Source of the DNA: Fomitopsis serialis
Lineage: Eukaryota; Basidiomycota; Agaricomycetes; Polyporales; Fomitopsidaceae
Length of the DNA: 64,000 bases
Assembly (NCBI RefSeq): GCF_022376445.1
Contig: NW_025954962.1
Span: forward strand, 1 to 64,000
Reading direction: 5' to 3'
Shown in pieces: positions 1 to 13,068 of the stretch; the stretch's first letter is position 1; each line of letters begins with the position of its first letter. The position numbers and the translations under genes were made by a program. The notes beneath the pieces are model-generated. The model was not told where the DNA came from. It made no database searches and saw nothing but the letters and a program-made list of their open reading frames with translations.

Positions 1-1071
1 ACAACAGCGACAATAGGGACCCACGATCCAGATGTATGAATTGCTGGCATTCCACTTGCTTGCGTCTTCTCTTCGTATTGCGCCCATGCATCGGAGGTAT
101 AGTGTACGGAGACATTCTCATGCAAAGGAGGTCGTATGTTTTCACTTCGCCATTCGCCAAAGCAATGAAGGCCTATAATGCAGCGGCGCCTGAGACGCCG
201 TGGAAGGTTTTGAATCAAAGAAACTCACATGTGTATGTGATGGGGACACAGTGATACAGCTGACAGCTCTCGTCAGCAGAGAGGCCATACGGTGCTATAT
301 TTCGTGCTCACTTGACAGTTTGAGGTAGGTGCACCACCTTGAGTAGTTTAGGTTTGCCTAACGTTGATAGATCCCATATGTGTAGGCGATAGCGGTCGTC
401 TGTATGAGACAGTGAGCCCCTGCGATGTAACATAAACAATTACATATCGAACCAACACAGAGTAATCGGAACAACGTCTCTGCAAAGCTGAGGAAGCTCG
501 CCCGTGCTCCTGGTGGATCCGAGAGACGCAGAGTACATTCGGCACCAGGAGAACCATACACGACGATCTGACCAGAGAGAAAGCCTAGTAAACCGGTCGG
601 TCAATGATGAGTCAACATTAAAGGCGGGATACGATCCAGCTTACCAGCTGCAAGCAGTCCTGAGACAGGCTCTGTAGCAAGGGCCGTGACGTTAAGATGA
701 TGGCGGACATGCCTCAGAGTACCAGCTTGCCAATCGATCTCGTCGGAGAGCTCAAGGGAGAGATCAACGTAAGACTTGTCATTTTTGAACAACATGGGGG
801 TCAATATCAGCGTCCTGTGCCACGGTCGTAGACAAGAGACGATCGCTGCCACTGGCGGTGCATGGCCCGGGCCTCCGGACGCGCGCAGCGACGACAGCGA
901 CGCGCCAGGCGCCCGCCACGTGAATTCAGGCCCGCGACAACGCGATCACGTGCATACGTCCCGCCGATGTTGAAGTCGGTGGTCGCCTTTAGCGCTCTCA
1001 TCAAATCACCATCGTGTGCCGCCCTCTCGACCCCGTTCCCCACATTACACGCCGCCGTCGCCGTCGACATC
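1..1071. other. gene-free 5' stretch
   Basis: No exon chain or family motif was recognised on either strand. Open frames here are short and overlap each other. The right end should hold the promoter and 5' leader of the coiled-coil gene that starts at 1072, but I see no clear TATA element. Confidence 0.4.
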
Positions 1072-4000
1072 ATGTCGACATGGGGCATTGGTGATAACCA
1101 CGACTCCGACGAAGTACAAATCCTCAAGGAACAACTCCGCAATAAAGGTACGCGTTGTGGCTTCAGACGCATTCGCATATACCAACTTCGTTTCCCCAGA
1201 TGCACAATATACTACGCTCCACAGCCAGTTGCTCAAGAGAGAAGACGATTTGAAAGATATACAGGCCTCTTTTGATGACGTAGTCACAAAGGTACGTGGT
1301 CTGCTCGCTTGTCTTGTCTAGATTTGACATCTGCATGCAGCTTCGACGAGAGGCCGACCGCGCCATCAAATTGGAGGCTACCATAAACCAGCGTAATCAA
1401 GAACTACAGAACGAACGCACTACGCGCCAGAATGTTGAAGCTGCTCTGGTCGCTACGCAGCAGAAGCTAAAGACCGCTGAACAAGCGTCGCTCGAACTAC
1501 ACGGAACACTTGATTCGCTAAGCAGGGGCATGCAGTCGACCACATCGCAGAAAGGAGCGCTGGAGACGGAGAACGCTTCACTAAAGGCGAAGATGCGATC
1601 TTTGCAGACAGAGCTGGCAGTCAAGGAACATGCGGCAGAATCGACTTTGCGGCAAAGTCGGAATGCGGCCCCGGGCGTGCGCGGTCGCCCTAGGTCCTCG
1701 TCTGTGAACAACTTCCGGGTCACTGCGCTTGAGCGCGAGTCCGCTGATTTGAACAGCCGTCTGGCCCAGCAGACGAAGGAGCTACACGAAGCCAAAGCCC
1801 AGGCGACACGTCTACAGGAATCCCTCGTGCGACGGGAGAACGAGAAGATTGCCACGGAGAAGCAACTCCGCAGGGAGCTTGAGCAAGCACGATCCGAGCT
1901 TGAAGACAGCCAGGAGGAGTTGCGCACGTTGCAGGGTAGCGGCGGGGCCGACGCGGCTGCCAGAGAAATGGGGCTCTTGGAGCGTTTAGAGGATGAAGAA
2001 CGAAAGGTCGCAATGCTCGAGGCAGAGCTGAAACGTTCTGGTGGTACGCAGACCAAGAGAGAGCTTGCGATGCTGCGAGACGAAGTCCAGAGGACTTTGG
2101 GCTTACTGCAGGCCGAGAAGACAAAGGTTGCGGAGGCGGAGACAAGATTAGTCGAGCTGATAGATGATAAGGAAGCTGCGTTGGACGAGCGGGACCGGGC
2201 TTCTGAGCAAGCACAACAAATGCAGGAACATGTCCGTGGCGTGAGCAGCAGAATACAGTAAGTGATCACAGTGAAGCACACAGATCATACTGACGACGGT
2301 CGTAGGGATCTCGAGGCCCGACTCGCGACCTCCGCTCAGGGCACTCTGGTCCCACTTTCTCCGGGCAAAGATGCCGAGACTGCGGCAACGATCGAACGGC
2401 TGCTCAACAAGATCGAGAGTCTACGCAGCGAACGTGATGGCCTCCGTTACGAGCGTGATGACCTACAAAGAGACTTCGACTTCTTAAATGACGAGAGCAG
2501 GTTTACTATCGAGGACCTCCGAGCGAAGCTCGCTGCCGCTCCGGTAGCTTATCCAGCCGGTCCTTTCCCTGCGCAAAAGTCTGTCGTACAACTCGGACTT
2601 CCTGGCAGACAGGGCATACGGCTCCAGCGACATGCACTCGTCTTTGCCCTCGTGGCTCAGCATGCAGCCGATCATGACGCACACAATCTCTCGCGGATCG
2701 AGTACCTTTCGCAGGCCTTGGCCGCTGCTCACGATGAGTACGCGCAGACTCAGCTATATTTGGCCGATAAAGAGGCAAGCGTGTGCAGCTCCAATGCTGT
2801 CCTCGCGGAGAAAGATGCTCGGCTGCACCAAGTCGAAGCAGCGCTCGCGGAGTCTACCCAGAACTTGCACTTGGCCGAGTCTACTATAGCGGCGTGCAAA
2901 GACATCATCGCTCGTCTGGAGGAGGAGCGTTCTCTCGAGCGGGACCAACAAGACGACGCAGCCGCCACTCTCACACAGGCTGAAGCCCGCTTCGAGGAGC
3001 TTTCGCAGGCCCTGCTTGAAGCCGAGACGCAGCGCGATGCACTCGCGCTGCAACTACAGCACGCGCAGCAAGATCTCGAGACCGCCCGCCAGGAGCTTAC
3101 GGAGGCGGACGAGCGGTCGGCGCAGCAGCTACGCTCTCTGTCTTCAGGAGAGTCTGACAAAGCACTGCACAACCAGATCAAGACACTCGAGGAGCGCGTA
3201 CTCCGACGCACAGAGCAGATCGGCGTCCACCAACACGATATCAAGCGGCTAGAGGCGAACTTGAGATTGCAGGAGGAGCGCGTTGCGGAGATGACAGGCG
3301 AGCTGGAGGTTATGACAGGCGAGAAGGAGGCGATGGTGGAGGACTGCAGGGCCAGTAGGGAAGAGAGGGACGAAGCACGCGGCAAGGCCGAGTCGCTCGA
3401 AGAGAAGGCGGAGCAGCTCGAGGACGAGAGGGACGAGATTCAGGCCGCGCTGGAAAGCGTGAAGGCAGAAGCGAGACGTCTTGCCGACGAGGTCCAACAA
3501 CTCACGCTACATCGGACTGAGTCGGAGACCCTGCACGCCGAACTGCGATCCTTGAACGAGGAGCGCATCTGCCTGTCGCAGGCTCTGGAAGAGAAGACAC
3601 GTCAGGCGGAAGGACTTGGTCACGAAGCGTCTCGTCTGGAGAACGAGACCATCCAGGCTACTCTTGCGCTCGCTACACTGCAGACCGCCCTTCGTGCTAT
3701 TGGGCTGTCTGGACGCTGTGCACAAGATGCTAAAGTTATGGCGCAGCGAGAGTCCGCCCTTCTGCGACAAGACGTAGAGGAGAGGGTAGCCCAGATCACG
3801 TCATTACAGCAGCAGCTAGACGCGTTGCGTGAGTTGCAGGCGGCCGCCGAAGGCGAGAAGGAGGCACAACTCCTCGCGGAACAGACAAGACTTCAGGAAG
3901 AGCTCCAGTCCCTCCGATCCGCCCACTCTGAGTTACGCTCAGCTCTCGAACGAGACAGCCAGCATTTCGCCCAGTGCAGCGAGGAATTCCAGCAGAAACT

Positions 4001-6145
4001 TGCGGAGAGCGCCAGAACCCAGTCACAACTGCGAGAGCAGCTGGCTACGGCACAAGCAGAGAAGGCCGAGGTAGTACAGGCTCTGCAAGGCCAACTCGAC
4101 AACGTTGCGGCCGAACTTGAGGCGCTTCAAGCATCTCACGAGCAGTCGAAGCAGTCTCACCAAGAAGCCGAGGCAGCCCTAAAAACCTCCAAGCACGATC
4201 TCGAACGTCAACTCGAAGATGCTTTGGAACGACTCCAGGAGACGGATCGCGTCGGTGATGAACTCTCAGCCATTCGTGCGGAACAACAGAAGGAGCTGGA
4301 GGACTTGCACAATGACTTCGAGCGCACGAAGGCCGACTTGACCGAGGTCAACTTCGCGCGCAAAGAGGCTGACGCACAGTGCGAAGGTCTGCTCGAGGAA
4401 GTCGAGTCTCTCAAAACTCAGCTTTCGGAGAAGACAGAGGCCTATGAGGCCGCCGAGGCTGAATTTGAGCGGCTGCGGGACTGCGAGCTCAAGGAGATGC
4501 ACGAAAGACTCGACGGCGCCGCTCGGGAAGCGGAACAGGTTCAGAGCGCTCTCGCCGAAGTGGAAGACCGATATCAGCAACTCTTCGAGGAGTCATCCAC
4601 GGCGAAGGACGACTTGCAGAACCAGCTCACGTCTGCGCAGGACGAGGTCGACTACTTAAAGGCAACCCTTCGGGGCGAGATGGATCTGCACGCGCGGACG
4701 CAGAAGGAGCATGAGGAGGAAGTGCGCCTCGCTAAGGACGAGACAGCTGAGGCAGAGAGGGAGAGCGACCAGCTCCGTCAAGAGATAACTGCTCTCCGTG
4801 CGCAACTCGAGGAAGCAGACTCTTCGCTACAGACGCTCGAGAACGAGCGGACAGCTCTGCAGTTCGACGCAACCAGCATGGGTGCGGAGGTACAGCGCCT
4901 CAAATCCCTCCAGCGCTATCTAGAGAGCCAGGTCAAGGAGAGGTAAGTATCACGTCGCGTCTATTCCGACGAACCCCCATACTCACCAACGATGACAGTG
5001 AAACCCGTATCCAGTCTTTGTCGGACGACCTTGACGAGGCACGCTCCAAACTTGTGCAATCCGAGAAGGCATTCCAAGGCCTGGAGGCGACCTCATCAAT
5101 GCGGGAGATTCAGCAAGAGCAGACCATCCATGCGCTCAAGCGTGATCTACAGGCTCTTCGATCGAACCCTTCGTTGGAAGAGAAGATCGCCGATCTTGAG
5201 GAGCGAAACATGGAGATGGAAGAGCACCTGCGTAACAAGTGCGCAGAGATTGAGGAGAATGACGATCGCTTCATTGAGTGCGTAAGATTCCGGGTTGCGT
5301 AGATCCGCCTCACTGACAGTCCGCCTCACAGGATGCTCAAAGAGAAGAAGAAACTCACGAGCAGGATCGAGACGCTCACGAGAAAGCTTCATGCACTCCA
5401 GAGCAAAGTTGCGGCCGGAGAAGCTGACGCGTCCACGCCCAAGGCTGAGGCAGGGCCTTCTTCCGCTCCTGCGCTACGTGCAGCAAGGTCCTCGTCATCC
5501 ATGGCTCCTCAGCCTGTCGTCCCCAGGCTGGAGCGCGTACCACACTCACAGCCTCCATTGCCAACTCCTACATACACGCCAACGACCCCCAACTCTCGCT
5601 CACGTATCGCCTCGGGGCCATCGGCGTTGCCGAGGCCCAAGACACCAGAGGTCCGGACGTCACAGCCTACCGTCTTCAGAGCTCGCACGCCAGAAGCACG
5701 GCGGACGCCGTCCCAGGCGCCATCCCTGCCCCCCATCCCCGCCATGCCCATCGCGTTCTCATCCTCGTCCATGGCCACGACGAGCACGGCGGGCAAGAAG
5801 CGCAGGGCGCCGGACGACTTCGACGACTGCGAGAGCCTGCCTCCGCAGGGCTTCACCGCCGACTGCCTGCCCGTCAACCAGCCCGCGACGCCCCGCGCCC
5901 GCAGAGCGCTGCAGGCGGTGCGGACGGGGTTCACGCCCGTGCGGAGCCACGTCATGCAGCTGTCCCCTCGGCGGGCGACCACAGCCGCTCTTCCTCCTGC
6001 GATCGCGGACGTGACGAACAGTCCGCGCGGGAAGGCGGCCGCGCAGGAGGCGACGGCTGCGAAGCGGGGGTGGCTGGGCAAGATCAGGAATGGGTCGGGG
6101 CAGGCGAGGGCGGTGTCGTCCCGGCCTGCGTATGACCGCAGGTGA
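1072..6145 (+). CDS. large coiled-coil protein with disordered C-terminus (1,604 aa)
   Basis: Six exons join without a frame break: 1072-1147, 1200-1291, 1341-2257, 2306-4942, 4999-5277 and 5332-6145, giving 4,815 nt. All five introns are 48-56 nt with GT-AG ends. From about residue 20 to 1,350 the protein is an almost uninterrupted heptad-type coiled coil rich in E, Q, K, L and A, resembling myosin-tail, SMC or golgin rods. The last 250 residues are S/P/T-rich and basic, with many SP/TP sites and a short conserved-looking patch around the sequence RAPDDFDDCESLPPQGF. No ATPase, hinge or membrane segment is visible. A structural or scaffold role (spindle, kinetochore, Golgi or septum) is inference only. 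The start is the first ATG of the exon that continues into the rod. Coding status is very likely; function is unknown. Confidence 0.9.
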
Positions 6146-6517
6146 CGACTTGCCATTGCCAGTGGGATCATGACTCTGAGGTTACGAGGTTCGCCAGTTA
6201 TGACACACACTGTATAATGTTCCTGGTCCTATGAGCTCTCTACGTCTATCTTTATGTGTTGTGCATGCACCGTACAGGTCCTGTATCCTTAGCACGCATG
6301 GACTCTCTCTCGAATACATTCTATTGATCATCTCTAACTACGCGATGCTGATACATGAGTGCTATTTGAGCTGTACGAGGCAACTATACATTTGGCGCTT
6401 ACATACGCGTCATTCAAGTTTGCTGCTACACACTGACCGGTAAGACGTTTTCTCGACCTAGCATACATCCCGTTGCGATCTTCTTACGTTGGCGCAGCCC
6501 GGGCAACCACCCCTCTC
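6146..6517. other. convergent intergenic region
   Basis: This spacer lies between the 3' ends of the coiled-coil gene (plus strand) and the D-amino-acid oxidase gene (minus strand). It should hold both 3' untranslated regions and polyadenylation sites. No gene is visible. Confidence 0.5.
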
Positions 6518-7960
6518 TCAATTGTTCAATTTGCTTGCGATCAAGTCTGTCACCTCTTGCGCGGCGCCCCACGAGTTCTGGTATCCCGCAGCGCTATCGA
6601 ACGCGTCGCGGCTCAGCACTGCCAGCACTCCTCCACGCCCCAAGCTACAGACTCACCCGAATCCATACGCGTGGACAAGCAACACGCGTCCTTCCGCACC
6701 CACATCGCTCTCCCGCAGCGGCAGCAGCTCGCTCTTCAGCGGCACGTCAGTCCACGCCGCCTCCACGCGCGGACCGCCCTTCCTCGCCGGCCGCAGCCCA
6801 ACGTTGTGGCGCAGGACCCGCGTCTCCGCGTCCTTTAGCTGCGGCGCCAGCGCGGCGCACCGTTCAAAGATGCCCTTCGCCGTCGGCACGTCGAGCGAGG
6901 TGTCCCAGTTGTCCGGCTGGAAGGTCCCGCCGAGCAGGACCTCGCCCGGCGGCGAGGGCCGCGGGATGATGTAGGTCGCCTGGCCCTGCGTGCCCGTACC
7001 GAGCGGGAGCGAGATGAACTCTTTGAGGCCGGGCGCGTGCACGATGATGGTCTGCCCGCGGATGGGGAACACGTCCGTGTCTTCCACGCCGACCAGGGAG
7101 CGGGCGCCTGCGATCCAAGGCGTGGTCAGGGCGATCGCGCGGATGGGGTGTGTGTGTCGAGTGCACGAGGCTACGGCACGCACCTAGGCCGGTTGCGTTC
7201 ACGAGGACGCTGTTCGGGCCTGCGAGGGCGACTGCCTCGCCAAGGCTGTGCACCCTCCTGCGGACGAACTCTACGCCGCGCGCGAGCAGCTCGGACTGGA
7301 GCCAGGGGAGGTAGAGCTCCGGGTTGACGGAGAAGGTCTTAAACGCGATGCCGCCCTGCAGGCTGAGGGGACTTCACCGGGTCCAAGACGCGGAACTGCG
7401 GGAGGGGTGACGTCGATATGGTGAGCTCGCGAGTGTTGTGGAGGGAAGTTGACTGACGTCTCTGACGAGATCCTTGTACCACAATTGGCTGAGATCTTCG
7501 TTCGTCGTGAAGAATACCCGCGAGGGAAGCGCCTGCGTAATTTGCTGCAGTCAGCTCCCGAGGCGTCGATGCGCAGAACGTACCATAGCCAGCCCTTGGG
7601 GAATCAATTCCCACATCTTGTTGCTTCCCTGAGGTCACCCTCTGCATCCGCACCGCATGGCGAGAGACTCACAATGTTGCTCGCTCCCACGTCCGCGTCC
7701 TCTCCTCGAAGCTTCTAATCGGTGACCAGTTCGCCCCCTAAACGGACCGGCATGTTACGATACCTCTCGAGTCGACAGCCACCACAAACGCACCGCCCAT
7801 GGACTCGCAAACGACTGCGAGTGAGATCTTCAGGCATGTCTCTTGCGACGATCTTGATGTTGTACGCATTGGGAGAGGTGGTCAACAGAGTGTGGGCGAT
7901 GGTGAGGCCGATGACCCCTGCGCCGAGGATGACGACCTGAACTGGCCTGCCTTCAGACAT
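6518..7960 (-). pseudogene. D-amino-acid oxidase (DAAO), reading frame broken twice as given
   Basis: This is an FAD-dependent oxidase that deaminates D-amino acids to keto acids with H2O2 release, normally in peroxisomes. The N-terminal Rossmann motif GAGVIGLT is followed by the DAAO signatures FASPWA-GANWSP, KMWELIPQGLAM, LQGGIAFKTFSVNPE, NATGLG, VFPIRGQTI, IIPRPSPPGEVLLGG, HNVGLRPARKGG and HAYGFG-AAGYQNSWG. Introns are about 50 nt, one with an AAG acceptor. The frame is lost by one base near 7815-7826, between MPEDLT and SQSFASPWA. It is lost again at the G run 7367-7370, before LQGGIAF. Everything else, including splice sites, looks intact, so recent loss or base-calling error are both possible. 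The start is the ATG at 7960 (MSEGRPVQ). The protein ends ASKLNN, so the usual C-terminal SKL peroxisome signal is followed by two extra residues. Confidence 0.85.
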
Positions 7961-8846
7961 TGCTGGTTCGAGTTGTGTTCTCCGTCCGCCCTCTGTCCGC
8001 AAAGGCTCAGACAGGCGATGGCGTGCGATGACTCGTATCCTAACCCTGACCTAGGGCTCTTCCAATCACGTGCCGACTGCGACCGCCGCAGTGTCGACGA
8101 GTTCACCACTCGCCACATTGTCGCAACTGCTCTGACCTTGCAAGTCGTTCTTGCTGCACGCACTGCTTCGAACGCTGAACGGCGACCACACTGGAGCGAA
8201 AACCGTCGTTTCAAAAAGGAAGGTCATGGCCCACGACGCGTAAGTACCTTACGTTGTAGCGTCGAACTGGCGTCGAGAGCTCGAGGGTGCGCGGTAAGGT
8301 GAGTTATGCGCATTGCTGAATGAATTGAGAACTGCATTGGTGGACCGTTGATTGCGAAACGGGGTCTGGACTGCCTTCTTCTGGCTCTCCGCGAGCCCAC
8401 AACGTGTTTTCCGTGCGGTCGGAAGCAGTCGACTTCATCCAACGCGCATCATGATAGACATTGCGTGATAGACATTATTGCACGCTGTTCGTATACAGTA
8501 TACCTCCAGGAACTCACATGACCCGTCCTCAGAACACTGTCCTCCTATATGCGCCGGCTTTCTCAATCTGGCGACCACAACGGCTCGTGCCTTCATACAA
8601 GTCGCCACTGTACGGACCGAACGATGCGAGGTTGCGGTGTAGGGCTTTCCACCTTGTGCTGTCCTCTATAGCCTCAGAAGCGCGTCCCCACAACGTGCAC
8701 GCAGCAAGTCCACCAGTCCTCGGGAGAATATGAATGCCCTCAGCGCAGTGCGATCCTCCCAACCTCATCGTACTCCAGCACTCCGGTAGTCGCTTCCCCC
8801 GCATCCTCACCCCAATCCGGCATTGGTCTCTCTTTCGACCACACTC
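7961..8846. other. divergent intergenic region
   Basis: This spacer separates the DAAO start (minus strand) from the small plus-strand gene at 8847 and should hold both promoters. No coding exon was recognised. Confidence 0.4.
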
Positions 8847-9560
8847 ATGGCTCCCGAAGTCAAGTTCACCGCGTGGGGCATCCCGTACCTAGTCGAGTTC
8901 AAGAACGTCGCCTTCCGCGCGCGCCAGCGCTCCCGCTCCCCGCCGCGCGTCCCCACCATCGCCCGCGACTCCCGTTGCTTCTCCTTCATCCTCGTCGACC
9001 GCCCGCCCAGCTTCGACGACACCACATCCATCGCAAGCGTCGAGACCGCCTCCTCGGAGACGCTCGCCTACCCCGGCGACGACACCGGCGAGGGCGAGGG
9101 CCTCTTCATCCAGTTCGCGACCCAGCGCCGTGGGATGCACCAGAAGCTCTCGAACACACGGCTCTGGCGCCTGAAGCAGCGCATCGCGAAGGCCGTGCTG
9201 GCCGCGGGCATGGACGCGTCGCCGGGGACGGAGAAGACGGACCCGATGGACGTCCCGACGCTGTCGAGGATGTCGTACGGGAGCATCCGCTCGGACGACT
9301 CGTCGCCCATGCCGGACGGCTCGCCGGGCGCCCTGTTTAGCGGCACGTACGGGCAGGTGATGGTGGCGCTGCAGGCGCGGGGCTCGTCACGACGCCGTGC
9401 AAGGAGTCTGGGTTCGACGAAGGTGCGCAGTGTCGGGGCGTTGGTCTGCAGGAGCGAGGACCTCACGTGTGTTGCAGCTACCCGGCTCGGCGCGCTGTTC
9501 GTCGCGAACCATACAATGGACAGCAAGGTCGAGTTCACTAAGCTCACTTTGTGGGCATGA
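8847..9560 (+). CDS. hypothetical protein, single exon (237 aa)
   Basis: The ATG at 8847 opens an uninterrupted 237-residue frame with strong G/C preference at third codon positions, as in the clear genes nearby. The first half is basic-hydrophobic (AWGIPYLVEFKNVAFRARQR). It is followed by an acidic S/T-rich stretch and a helix-like segment (RLWRLKQRIAKAVLAAGM). No known domain was recognised. A GT...AG pair (about 9421-9478) could remove a 3' intron and change the C-terminus, so the last 45 residues are uncertain. Confidence 0.5.
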   Translation: MAPEVKFTAWGIPYLVEFKNVAFRARQRSRSPPRVPTIARDSRCFSFILVDRPPSFDDTTSIASVETASSETLAYPGDDTGEGEGLFIQFATQRRGMHQKLSNTRLWRLKQRIAKAVLAAGMDASPGTEKTDPMDVPTLSRMSYGSIRSDDSSPMPDGSPGALFSGTYGQVMVALQARGSSRRRARSLGSTKVRSVGALVCRSEDLTCVAATRLGALFVANHTMDSKVEFTKLTLWA

Positions 9561-10993
9561 ACACGTCTCGTGAGTATATGCTACTTCGGTTGCTCTGTCT
9601 GAGACTGACGACAATATATGTCGTGCGAAGCTGACTTCGCGATAGCATATTTATGCTTAACCACTATTGGAAACCTATGCGCAGGTCCCCCTGCGCTATT
9701 CACCCATGATGACGGAGACGGGCTGTAACGAAGAGGCTTGGTGGTGATGGCCCTCAATAGTGTACGATAGGAAGTGAAGGGAATAAGTGAAGGGTCACCC
9801 GGACACCCGCCACCTGTGGACCAGGGAGCGGCTGCGTAGCTGGTACTATGCGGTTGGGGGCGTATATTTGATTGTCGTCATTTCCTATGGACACAGGACA
9901 ATGACCATTGTATAACACCCACTAGCGGAACACCAGCATAACGAGAACACAGATGCGCAATCGGAGAGACGAGGTGTTCGCGGCACCGATCAGCTTGGTG
10001 AGTAGAGTTTGGGTCTTGAACGTTGTCAACGATTTGAAGGTGCAGCTCGAACAGCGATAGCAACGGAGTGTTCTACGCACCAACGCAACAATCCTAGTCA
10101 AATCATCCGGTAATTGAACGAAGGTTTGGGCCGGACAGTGCTCGGGTTCCTTGCAGCAGCGCCATATAAGTCTTGACAGTGCAGTATTAAGTCTAGATGC
10201 TCAGGGCTTGCTCCGAACCTAAGGCCCAAGGGACTACAGGGTATCTCGGACACGGCAATGTCACTGTCTTTGTCCTGCAGCTCCACTCATCCCGACCAAT
10301 TGGATGGCCTAGGCACATAATGAACGGCGGCTGGGCGCGCACTACGTGGCCAAGCCAATCTCACCGATCGAGATGAAGGGACCAGGGACGATGGGGTATT
10401 CCTGACCCGTCGCTGCGGTCGCCCGAGGTCTGAAGCTTGTTTGGTGCATCTCAAGTCTCATAATTATGTCTCAAAATGGTCCCGCGCCGCAGAGGGCAGG
10501 TTCACAGTTCCGTGCGTGTGGTGCCCCATCTGCGCAGACTTTCTATTGACTGTCACCCCGTAACGTAGGAGGACTGCGCGCGTGCGCGCGGGGAGCCTTC
10601 CAGTAACAGGGGTAGGAGCGGAGGCGAACCCCGTTACACCGCAATGGCTGTGGACGGCCGAAGGTGCTGTCAGTGCAGGGCGGAGATGAGGATGAACCAC
10701 TCCCGGCGGGTCGTGCGCACCATGAAGCCGGAAAGAGCATGGCCGGCAGCCACCCGCCCCTGGCCGCGCCATGATCGAGATCGGCTCCGCCCCGCCGTCT
10801 CGCACTGGGCCCGCGGCCAGCCCGCGACCGTTGCTGGACAGCCCCCCACTCAGTTTTCCCGCCGTCCAGGTCCGAATCACGCGGAGGATTGTTCCCGGGA
10901 CTCAATTATAATGTCGGCGGTCCTCGATCACAGTTGCCTTGGACGCTACTCCCACTACGCTCCTCGTTATCATTCTCGTGTGCGGTGGCCAAC
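9561..10993. other. gene-free stretch
   Basis: About 1.4 kb without a recognisable exon chain. Short frames on both strands overlap and show no family motif. The right end is the promoter side of the DUF6534 gene. Confidence 0.4.
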
Positions 10994-13068
10994 ATGGTCG
11001 GCGTGAACCTGCATCTCAATGACACGATGGGCTGCACGTTCATCGGGGTGTTCTTTTCTCTCGCGTGAGTAGCGTAACTTCGTCATGATTTCTGGGCAGA
11101 TGCTGATGTCGAACAGTCTGTACGGGGCCTCGTGCGCGCAGACGATATTCTATTTCTACGAGTACCCGGCGGACAAGATGAGAGTGAAGTCATTGGTGAG
11201 TAGGCCCCCTGCGATGTGCGTGCCTATCTCACATCGCATTGAAAGGTGACCATACTATGGTGCGCATACTCGCACCAACCGCGCAGAGTCGCATCTGACA
11301 GCCCAGGACAGGGTACTGGATACCGCTAGAACGATTCTCGATATATGTGTAAGTCTGGAATCATTGTCATCCAGAACAAGCACTGACGAGACTCCCGGTT
11401 CTGCAGTATCTCTGGTATTGGCTCATCGCTCACCACGCGGATGTGACTGGTCTGTCTGTGCTTCCCGAGTCAGTAACACAACGTTTCGTCGGTTTCGCCG
11501 CCGTTTGACCCACCTCGTCTCACTCTAGCACATTCACCGCGGAGTTTTTCATCTCAGTAAGCATGCACACTGCCGTTGACTTCCCTCACGCGCTGAACGG
11601 ATCGTTTAGGCGTTGACTGTGTTCATCGTTCAATGGTAAGTGGCCTATATCGCGCTATATCAGTGGTCTCATCAACTATCCAGTTACTTTATCTCTACAA
11701 TCTGGAGACGTAGGCGTATATCTCCTGCTCCTTCGATTCGCGACTAAATATCACATACAAACAGTGCTCTCACAGAAGTGGTACCAATGGCTGCTCACGT
11801 CTGTTGTGGTAAGTGGGCGAGATTCTGCGCAAGGTTAATCGACTAACGCAGGAGCTGTAGGTATTACTCGCTGTCGTGTCGTTCGGTATGTCGCCAGTGA
11901 TCATGTATACCTGGCTCTTTTACTCATTGGCGACCAATCGCGTGCAGTCGGAGGCATTGGTATGGGGCACGGTACTCACGTCTGTTCACTTACTGATCGA
12001 AATCGCATGCAGTTACTGTATACCGCATGTACGTCCTCCGCTCTGGTCCTTTTTATGGACGTGGTAGCTGACGCGGATGCGCAATTCGCAGTAATCTCGA
12101 TACACACGCCACTGCGGCCGTCCTAGACTCCACGGTCAGTTTTTCCGCGTCACCAACGTAGTACATTGCTCTGATGGCCTTTCGTGCAGATTCCGGCATC
12201 GATACAAACCGTCGTTGCATTCGTTGCAGATGCTTACATTACCGTCTCACTTTGTGCGATTCTCTGGAATCAGAAGACCGGTTTCAAAAGGTAAATTCGT
12301 CCTCTTGGATCTACGCAGGACTGGCCATTGACTGGACTGTTAGGACGGAGACCCTGATCACCACGCTCATAGTCTATTCCATTCATCGGGGTATCTTTAC
12401 CGGGTAAGTTAGCAGCTGCGGCTTCGGTGCTTGACTTGCTAAAGCTGAGCGGGAATGATTCAGTCTGATCCAATTGGCGCACTTCACCACGGTACGTGTA
12501 TACCATATCATGTCCCGTGTCCATCTCGTACTGATTCGACGCAGTATATTTCCACCATTCACTCCAGCAGTTTGTACTGGATGCTATGGCACATACCAGG
12601 AAGTGGAAGTCAGTGCATAGGCCTCTCGTCCAGATGTCAGTTCTAACCGTAACTCTTGCAGTCTACGTCAATTCGCTGCTTGCCGTGTAAGTTTTCGGTC
12701 ACCGTCAACGTGAGGTTTCTGGGTGTACTAACATTTGCCCTCCGTTAGATTGAATGTGCGTCACCAGCTACGCGAAGGGTCATCGGACGCGGATTTCTCC
12801 CTCGACGTCTTCTCTCTCGACACAACGCCGGGACAGAGTGTATCGATTTCAAGGCAAGTAGTTTGTGCACGTCGCATCATCGCCGCCACTGACCTCATAT
12901 AACAGGGGAAGATCACGGACGACATTCACCAGGCCCCCTCAGACTCGAACCCATATCATGCTCACCAGAGAAGTCGTCCAGGATGATGGCGAGAGGACAC
13001 AGGTCCATTCGACAATTAGAGAGGATGATGTGGGCGACAAAGTATTACTCTCGGGACAGTCTTTGTGA
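10994..13068 (+). CDS. DUF6534-type multi-pass membrane protein
   Basis: The gene is read through more than ten short introns. It begins MVGVNLHLNDTMGCTFIGVFFSLA, the usual opening of the agaricomycete DUF6534 family (N-D/N-T-x-G-x-x-F/L-I-G). It continues with LYGASCAQTIFYFYEYPADKMRVKSL, WVLDTARTILDI, TVFIVQCYFISTIWRL, VLLAVVSFGMSP, IQTVVAFVADAYITVSLCAILW and NQKTGFKR, then VYVNSLLAVLNVRHQLR, all family landmarks. Several hydrophobic segments fit a seven-helix protein at the plasma membrane or an endomembrane. The function of the family is unknown. The tail is hydrophilic and ends at the TGA at 13066. The last intron (12854-12905) appears to be GC-AG (AG|GCAAGT). Exons near 12560-12660 are the least certain. 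Confidence 0.8.

Noticed and set aside
1397..2281. 294-codon minus frame opposite the coiled-coil gene, S/C/R-rich
   Set aside because: Antisense shadow of a repetitive E/Q/L-coding exon.
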